Shown here: positions 56,853 through 64,000 of the stretch, one piece after another | Layout: each line of letters begins with the position of its first letter | Numbering within the stretch: position 1 is the first letter of the stretch | Assembly (NCBI GenBank): GCA_964539785.1 | Contig: CAZIJQ010000005.1 | Location: 1 to 64,000, forward strand | From: JABMPO01 sp964539785 | GTDB taxonomy: Bacteria > Fidelibacterota > Marinisomatia > Marinisomatales > TCS56 | Reading direction: 5' to 3' | DNA length: 64,000 nucleotides | Position numbers and translations under genes: made by a program | The notes under the pieces: generated by a model | Database searches by the model: none | What the model saw: only the letters and a program-made list of their open reading frames with translations | What the model was told of the DNA's origin: nothing

Positions 56853-57404
56853 TCATTTTACAATTGTATTATTGACGACCACGCCGGTTAAAATACCTAA
56901 AGTCAGGCCGGCCAGTACATCGCTGATGTAATGATTGCCGGTGTAAACCTGGCTATAGCCCGATAGCAGGACAAATCCCCAAAAGGCTGGTGCGTGGTCC
57001 GGGTTTTGTAAGCTCATAATTGTGGCCCAGGCAGCCGATGATGTTGTATGCCCCGATGGGAATGATGGCGTAATTCGCGTATTCCATAGGCGTGGATGGT
57101 AGGTGCGATCCGGTCGCTCCCGATTAATGAAATATTTAAATCCCAGAGTCAAGGTCTGGGCGGTTAAAAGGGTAATTGCAGTGATCTGAAACTCACAGTT
57201 TTTATGACCCGCACCGAGTGCCAGCATTCCTCCGGTTTCAATCGCTGGTGAAAGTAATGAAACCAGCTCAAAAAAATAATCGCTGCCGGCATAAGCATTG
57301 CTGCCCTGTAATTGCAGGGAAATACTCTGATCCAGTTGCCGCCAATCGGTAAATTGCGAAAACGCAGAACTGGCAGTAAGCAGAATAATGAGCAGTCGAT
57401 TCAA
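56853..57404 (-). CDS. PAP2-family membrane phosphatase
   Basis: 183 residues, signal or first helix at 1-16 and several membrane segments. Motif 1 K-Y-F-I-N-R-E-R-P, motif 2 P-S-G-H-T, motif 3 S-Q-V-Y-T-G-N-H-Y-I-S-D. In motif 3 the usual arginine (S-R-V) is a glutamine, while the catalytic histidine and aspartate remain. It would dephosphorylate undecaprenyl pyrophosphate or phosphatidic acid at the periplasmic face. Confidence 0.85.
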   Translation of the reverse strand: MNRLLIILLTASSAFSQFTDWRQLDQSISLQLQGSNAYAGSDYFFELVSLLSPAIETGGMLALGAGHKNCEFQITAITLLTAQTLTLGFKYFINRERPDRTYHPRLWNTRITPSFPSGHTTSSAAWATIMSLQNPDHAPAFWGFVLLSGYSQVYTGNHYISDVLAGLTLGILTGVVVNNTIVK

Positions 57405-57417
57405 TTGTCGTTTCAGA

Positions 57418-59872
<2,455 letters not shown>

Positions 59873-59876
<4 letters not shown>

Positions 59877-61330
59877 AATCCCAGTTCCCGGTTTAGATAA
59901 TCGCTGATCGAAAAAGGATTAACGGCTGTCATGTCATAATCATTATGAACATAATTGCCATTATCATCGATATGGTAGAGAGCGGTGTATTTGGTGATGT
60001 TGGCTTGAATTTCATTCAGGGCCGAAACCAAGGCGTCTACATCATCCTGCGTACTATAGAGTCCGAATGATGCCCGGACCATCCCGGCTTTAATTTTAAG
60101 ATTCAGATCGATATCATCAAATTCAACCTTGCCCACCCGCGAGACCAGGTAGTCCATTATCATTTCTTTAACGTAGGGATGAGCGCAGAAGCATTCGTTG
60201 CGTACTGCTATTCCGTAGTAATCATTTAGCGCCGCAGCCACGAGACCATGATCGATACCAAGGATGTTAAACGAAATCGACGCTGCCCGGGGACAGCGGT
60301 TACAATCGGTTTCGCCATAGACGGCAATATTAGGAACTGCCAGTATTTTTTCGATGGCATATGAGATAAGTTGCTCTTCATCATCGTAGATTACATCCAT
60401 ACCGATTTTAGCCATTACATCAATGGCTGCTGCCAAACCGATTGCTCCGGGAATGTTGGGGGTGCCGGCTTCTTCGCGATCCGGAAAATTCGGCGAAATT
60501 GTGTAGCGTTCGACAAAAACCTGATCAACCATACCACCGCCAACCTCTTCCGGTTCGAGGGCGCTTAATATGTCCTTACGGCAGACCACAACGCCAGGAG
60601 AACCAGGTACATAGGTTTTATGCCCGCTGAAAATAAAAGCATCAATATTGCGGGCCGGGTTTTGGTGACCACTGATTTTAACCGGAAGGTGAGCTGCCAT
60701 CTGGGCGCCGTCCACCAGAATGAAGGCGCCATATTTATGAGCCAGTTCGGCAATATCGTAAACCGGATTAATAATACCGGTTACATTGCTGACACCGGTA
60801 ACAGCCACGTAACTGGCGCTGTCTTTATTCCGTTTCAGTTCCATTTCGAGGGTTTCTAGATCGATACAGCCCGGGTTACCGGAGCTCATTTCAAAAGGAA
60901 TGTGTACTACTTTGCGGGCATGCTTGCGATGGGGTAAATCATTGGAATGGTGTTCCATCAGTGAGACAAAAGCCGTACCGCGATCTGGACGATAATCACG
61001 AAAAACGCGAGCGATCCGATTAATTCCGGTTGTTGATCCGGAGCCCGTAAAAAAACAGGTGTAGTGCTGGGGATCGGCGCCTAAAAAAGTCAGGATGCGT
61101 TCATGGGCCCAGTGGTATTCCTGGGTAGAAATTTTGGCTGAGAAATGCAGCAGGCTGTGGGTATTGGCATAATGCTGGTAATAATTCTCAACGGCATTGT
61201 AAGCGGTTTTCATCATCAGTGTGGAAGCGGTCGAGTCGAGATATATTCGTCGACTGGTCTCACCTGTAGCAAGTATATATTCTGTGTTCAGTCCGATAAA
61301 ATCCCGGCGAATTCTTGATAATAAATCCAT
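59873..61330 (-). CDS. cysteine desulfurase / class V aminotransferase
   Basis: 485 residues, longer than typical SufS (about 405). I-Y-L-D-S-T-A-S-T near 29-37, E-H-H-S-N near 126-130, PLP lysine K238 in F-S-G-H-K-T-Y-V-P-G-S-P-G, and a late cysteine in N-E-C-F-C-A-H-P, the position of the sulfur-carrying residue. A ~60-residue C-terminal extension follows (I-K-A-G-M-V-R-A-S ... Y-D-M-T-A-V). No suf or isc partners are adjacent, so kynureninase-like or other class V roles remain possible. Confidence 0.82.
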
Positions 61331-61430
61331 TAATTGTCCTCAGTACGTATTAACTGAATCAGTGGCTGCAAGAAATTAACAATTGCCGCAGACAATTTCA
61401 TCAATGCAATGGTAAAACCCAGTAATATAG

Positions 61431-61865
61431 CTACAGCTGGAGTTTGTACACATGCCGGTCCAGCCAGGTTCTTAAATCAATGGTGTTATTAACAAAACAG
61501 GCCTTGGTAGCTTTCGCATCGCAGGTCCAAAAGTCTGGCAGACGGTTGTGCTGATTGAAATGCAGGGTAACCACAAAACGTTGAAAGGGGACAGCCGTCT
61601 GTTCGGCAAGCTTGGCTAGTGCGGCAAAAGCCAGAATAAGATGCCCTTTCCCGCGATTTCGATTTGTTGATACATCAAGCCGACAGACTAATCCGGCACG
61701 TTCATTATAAACGCTCAATCCTAGAATTTGTGGCGCGTAGGGGGAACGTTCAAGCTGGCTGCTGACTATTGCCTGCATTTGTGTTTCGGAAACTTTTTTA
61801 GATTGCAGAACGCAGGGACCGATAAAAATAAAAATCAACAGTATTCTAATGAGGTCTCTGAACAT
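61431..61865 (-). CDS. secreted protein, unknown
   Basis: 144 residues with a signal peptide (about 1-20). Two cysteines close to each other (W-T-C-D-A-K-A-T-K-A-C) could form a disulfide. The fold is unclear; strands and a helix (L-I-L-A-F-A-A-L-A-K-L-A) are suggested. I do not recognise a family. It stands alone between the desulfurase-like gene and the TPR/SLH lipoprotein gene. Confidence 0.5.
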   Translation of the reverse strand: MFRDLIRILLIFIFIGPCVLQSKKVSETQMQAIVSSQLERSPYAPQILGLSVYNERAGLVCRLDVSTNRNRGKGHLILAFAALAKLAEQTAVPFQRFVVTLHFNQHNRLPDFWTCDAKATKACFVNNTIDLRTWLDRHVYKLQL

Positions 61866-62054
61866 GATTGTTGGGATTAGTACTTTTTAAGATTATTACC
61901 ACTGAGGGTGGAATTAATAATAGAACTACTACAGTTACCCGGGACACGGATAATTAGATTAGAGCCGGTTAATCTTTTTTCAAACTGAGATAGCAGCATG
62001 TAGGTCTAATTTAGGACTCCAGCACCGCAAAATTAAAAAATTTATTATAAAACA

Positions 62055-62084
62055 AAAAAGGCGATTCAACTGAATCGCCTTTTT
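62055..62084 (-). terminator. Rho-independent terminator of the TPR/SLH gene
   Basis: GGCGATTCA (62060-62068) and TGAATCGCC (62071-62079) form a tight hairpin; on the minus strand it is followed by TTTTTT. It lies 22 nt past the stop of the TPR/SLH gene. The A-tract on the other side would also let it work for plus-strand transcripts. The 240 nt between 61865 and 62106 hold nothing else I can identify. Confidence 0.85.
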
Positions 62085-62105
62085 AACAATAATGGAATCT
62101 GAAAT

Positions 62106-63230
62106 CTAAAATGTCTGGCGCAGTGAATTTTGCAGAGTGCGGATTATCAATAAGGCATCGGCGCCACTGACATTTCCGGCGGCATTGAACCGGGCAGTGA
62201 TGACATCTGATTTCATGATACCGCGTTCAGTGCAGAGGGCCATGGCATTGTAAGCAAAATGGGAGCTGGGAACATCGGAAAACCGTGCCGGTGATTCGCC
62301 AAAATAGCGTGTTTCCAGACTATTATCACGGGTAGCAATAACCAGTAGTCTTTGAACAGCCATTGCATAATTTGCCCGTGAAATGAACTCATCAGGGTAA
62401 AAATTCCCATCCGGGCTCAAGTCAAGAACTCCGTAGGTCATCATTTCAATGATCCAGGTTTCAGCCCAGTGACCGTTGGTATCGGTAGGTTTCAGTTCAG
62501 CTTTATTGGTGGCCATCTGGCCGGGGGTTTGAAAACCAAGTGGAGCAGGTGGTAGATTGGCAATCAGCTCGCCTACCCGTAATTCTTCGGCAAATAGAAC
62601 AGCCAGATCAGCCCGGGAAATTTTATCTTGCAGAGCAATTTTTTTACCGGCCATTGTGCCGGGGACTGCCCGCACTACTTTCTGGGATAATTCCCACTTA
62701 GCATCTGCCTTGGCGGCATACTCACCCTTGCCGTCAACAACCTGTCTAAAGAAGCCTTCGGCATTGCGAAAATTGTAATTATAGAGATTGGCGAGTCCAA
62801 GATAATAAAGAGCTGCTTCGTGATTTTCATCAGCCCGCAAAGCTTTGGTGAGCTGTGTCTCGGCCTGATTAAACCAGGTACGATCCAAATCACGCATTTC
62901 AATCCACACCCGGCCGTTCAGGGCCAGCACATCGGGATCATTGTTGGCATACATGGCAGCTTTATTAACATTGAATTTGGCATCCTGGGCGTTTTTTTGC
63001 GCTGCGAAAACCAGCCCAAGCCCAGCGTAACCCGGGGCAAACTTTCGATCCAGATCGATTGCTCGCTGGAAAGAAGTCTGGGCTCCGGTGAAGTTTTCCA
63101 TATCTACCGCTCGCATACCGGCTTTAAAATGATACTCGGGAGTATCCATTGCGCTTTGTGGTTTCTGGGAGCAGTTGAAAAATAACAGTATCAAACTGAC
63201 AGATAAGATTATTCTAAGGGTGTTTTTCAT
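62106..63230 (-). CDS. TPR lipoprotein with SLH domains
   Basis: 374 residues. Lipoprotein signal ending F-F-N-C20. TPR repeats at about 30-190 (A-G-Y-A-G-L-G-L-V; A-A-L-Y-Y-L-G-L-A), then S-layer-homology-like segments: I-S-R-A-D-L-A-V-L-F near 204-213, G-H-W-A-E-T-W-I-I near 252-260, I-S-R-A-N-Y-A-M-A, F-S-D-V-P-S-S-H-F-A. SLH modules bind cell-wall polymers, so this lipid-anchored protein may link the envelope to peptidoglycan. Confidence 0.82.
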   Translation of the reverse strand: MKNTLRIILSVSLILLFFNCSQKPQSAMDTPEYHFKAGMRAVDMENFTGAQTSFQRAIDLDRKFAPGYAGLGLVFAAQKNAQDAKFNVNKAAMYANNDPDVLALNGRVWIEMRDLDRTWFNQAETQLTKALRADENHEAALYYLGLANLYNYNFRNAEGFFRQVVDGKGEYAAKADAKWELSQKVVRAVPGTMAGKKIALQDKISRADLAVLFAEELRVGELIANLPPAPLGFQTPGQMATNKAELKPTDTNGHWAETWIIEMMTYGVLDLSPDGNFYPDEFISRANYAMAVQRLLVIATRDNSLETRYFGESPARFSDVPSSHFAYNAMALCTERGIMKSDVITARFNAAGNVSGADALLIIRTLQNSLRQTF

Positions 63231-63325
63231 GATGAATCCCCGGTTGTGTTTACTTAATGTGCCCGGAATATAAGCGGATTTACATTTAAAAAAAATATGT
63301 GCACAATTATTTTGAGTTGAATCAC

Positions 63326-63535
63326 AATGATTTGTTTTTGATAAACATCACAATAGGCGTTTATGTCGTTGCATTGTGTANNNNNNNNNNNNNNNNNNNN
63401 NNNNNNNNNNNNNNNNNNNNNNNNNNNNNNNNNNNNNNNNNNNNNNNNNNNNNNNNNNNNNNNNNNNNNNNNNNNNNNNNAATGATTTGTTTTTGATAAA
63501 CATCACAATAGGCGTTTATGTCGTTGCATTGTGTA
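63326..63535. other. scaffold gap flanked by an exact 55-nt duplication
   Basis: 63326-63380 and 63481-63535 are identical (55 nt), with 100 N between (63381-63480). Identical contig ends of k-mer length are what assemblers leave when two contigs overlap but are not merged. The true genome most likely has one copy and no gap. The rest of the 358-nt intergenic stretch 63231-63588 shows no gene. Confidence 0.85.
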
Positions 63536-63588
63536 AAAGGATTGAATAATTTAAATCGATAAATTAGTTAACGCATCGTCGAGGGAAT

Positions 63589-64000
63589 ATGCTGAAAACA
63601 AAAGTTGGTTTTGTATGGATAATCGTATTGACTGCTCTGGTATGCGCCCAAACACAGAAGGTTACTGGTGAGGGTATGGCATTAAATCGTGATGCCGCTA
63701 TCGAGCAAGCCAAGCGAAATGCAGTGGAAAATGGGTTGGGAGCGGTTATGTCATCCGAAACCGTGGTTAAAAACGCCATGGTTTTTTCCGACAATATTTA
63801 TTCCAAGGCTCAGGGATTTGTAAAGACTTTTCAGGTGGTCAGTGAAAATCAGGGACCGGATGGCCTATGGGAGGTAACGATCGAAGCGGAGGTAACGCAG
63901 ATATTGGATCAGATCCTTCAGGATGAAACTGCCCTGCAGGTGCTTTTGAACAGCATGAATCGACCTAAGATAATGTTCATGGTAAAAGAGCAAAATCTAA
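63589..64000 (+). CDS. LPP20/FlgT-N-like secreted protein (partial)
   Basis: 137 codons run to the window edge without a stop. ATG at 63589 follows GAGGG. Signal peptide about 1-20 (ending V-C-A-Q). The segment T-G-E-G-M-A-L-N-R-D-A-A-I-E-Q-A-K-R-N-A matches the FlgT N-terminal / LPP20 fold, as do A-V-E-N-G-L-G and W-E-V-T-I-E-A-E-V. Periplasmic or outer-membrane associated. The C-terminal part is missing. Confidence 0.75.
   Translation, partial: MLKTKVGFVWIIVLTALVCAQTQKVTGEGMALNRDAAIEQAKRNAVENGLGAVMSSETVVKNAMVFSDNIYSKAQGFVKTFQVVSENQGPDGLWEVTIEAEVTQILDQILQDETALQVLLNSMNRPKIMFMVKEQNL

Noticed and set aside
63326..63535. Tandem or direct repeat with biological meaning
   Set aside because: Copies are exactly identical and hug an N run; k-mer overlap at contig ends explains them.

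Overview
The window looks like a metagenome-assembled chromosome segment from an uncultured FCB-group bacterium, most likely from the Marinimicrobia / Calditrichota / KSB1 neighbourhood. Evidence: secreted proteins end in type IX secretion (Por-type) sorting domains with the N-P-F-N-P motif, outer-membrane barrels and lipoproteins are frequent, the prolyl-tRNA synthetase is the short archaeal-like type, MenG points to menaquinone, and a UbiA enzyme resembles archaeal-type ether-lipid prenyltransferases. Two runs of exactly 100 N (13016-13115 and 63381-63480) are scaffolding gaps. Phylum placement is inference.

Layout. 1-6890: end of an ABC exporter operon with a LolA-like protein, then a reverse-strand block (DUF3108 protein, GT2 glycosyltransferase, MgtE, CPBP protease, TrmH-family methylase). 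6891-13271: proS, recO, a papain-like-fold protein, a rhomboid protease and two secreted Por-sorted proteins. 13470-15580: motA-motB plus a periplasmic protein. 15674-17337: ftsB-like gene and eno. 17445-24444: surface polysaccharide genes (FemAB/GNAT-like protein, flippase, four glycosyltransferases). 24543-28660: two outer-membrane-type proteins and a cell-wall amidase. 28686-37603: a dense forward run of folC, rho, a Cas6b-like gene, an aminotransferase, rpmE, DUF1385, prfA, prmC and ubiA. 38236-41676: dnaE, flanked on both sides by non-coding islands of about 0.6 kb full of repeats. 42242-49096: dtd, HAD, a cobalamin-binding mutase subunit, a carboxyltransferase, TPR, M24 peptidase, methyltransferases and menG. 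49128-64000: mixed-strand envelope and housekeeping genes, including pcm, a nucleotide pyrophosphatase-like enzyme, a CsgG-like protein, an ABC transporter, ligA, a cysteine-desulfurase-like enzyme, a TPR/SLH lipoprotein and a partial FlgT/LPP20-like gene.

Most of the window is ordinary housekeeping. The outstanding item is 31343-32371, directly downstream of rho. It encodes a protein whose first ~225 residues read as a Cas6b-type CRISPR RNA-processing fold, but the HxH catalytic site is missing, the protein carries an arginine/proline-rich tail, and no CRISPR array or other cas gene is visible. It looks like a Cas6 fold recruited to a non-CRISPR RNA role. Secondary points are the repeat islands around dnaE, orphan flagellar-type stator genes, a hairpin that buries the only Shine-Dalgarno-like sequence upstream of DUF1385, and a 55-nt duplication showing that the second gap is an assembly artefact.
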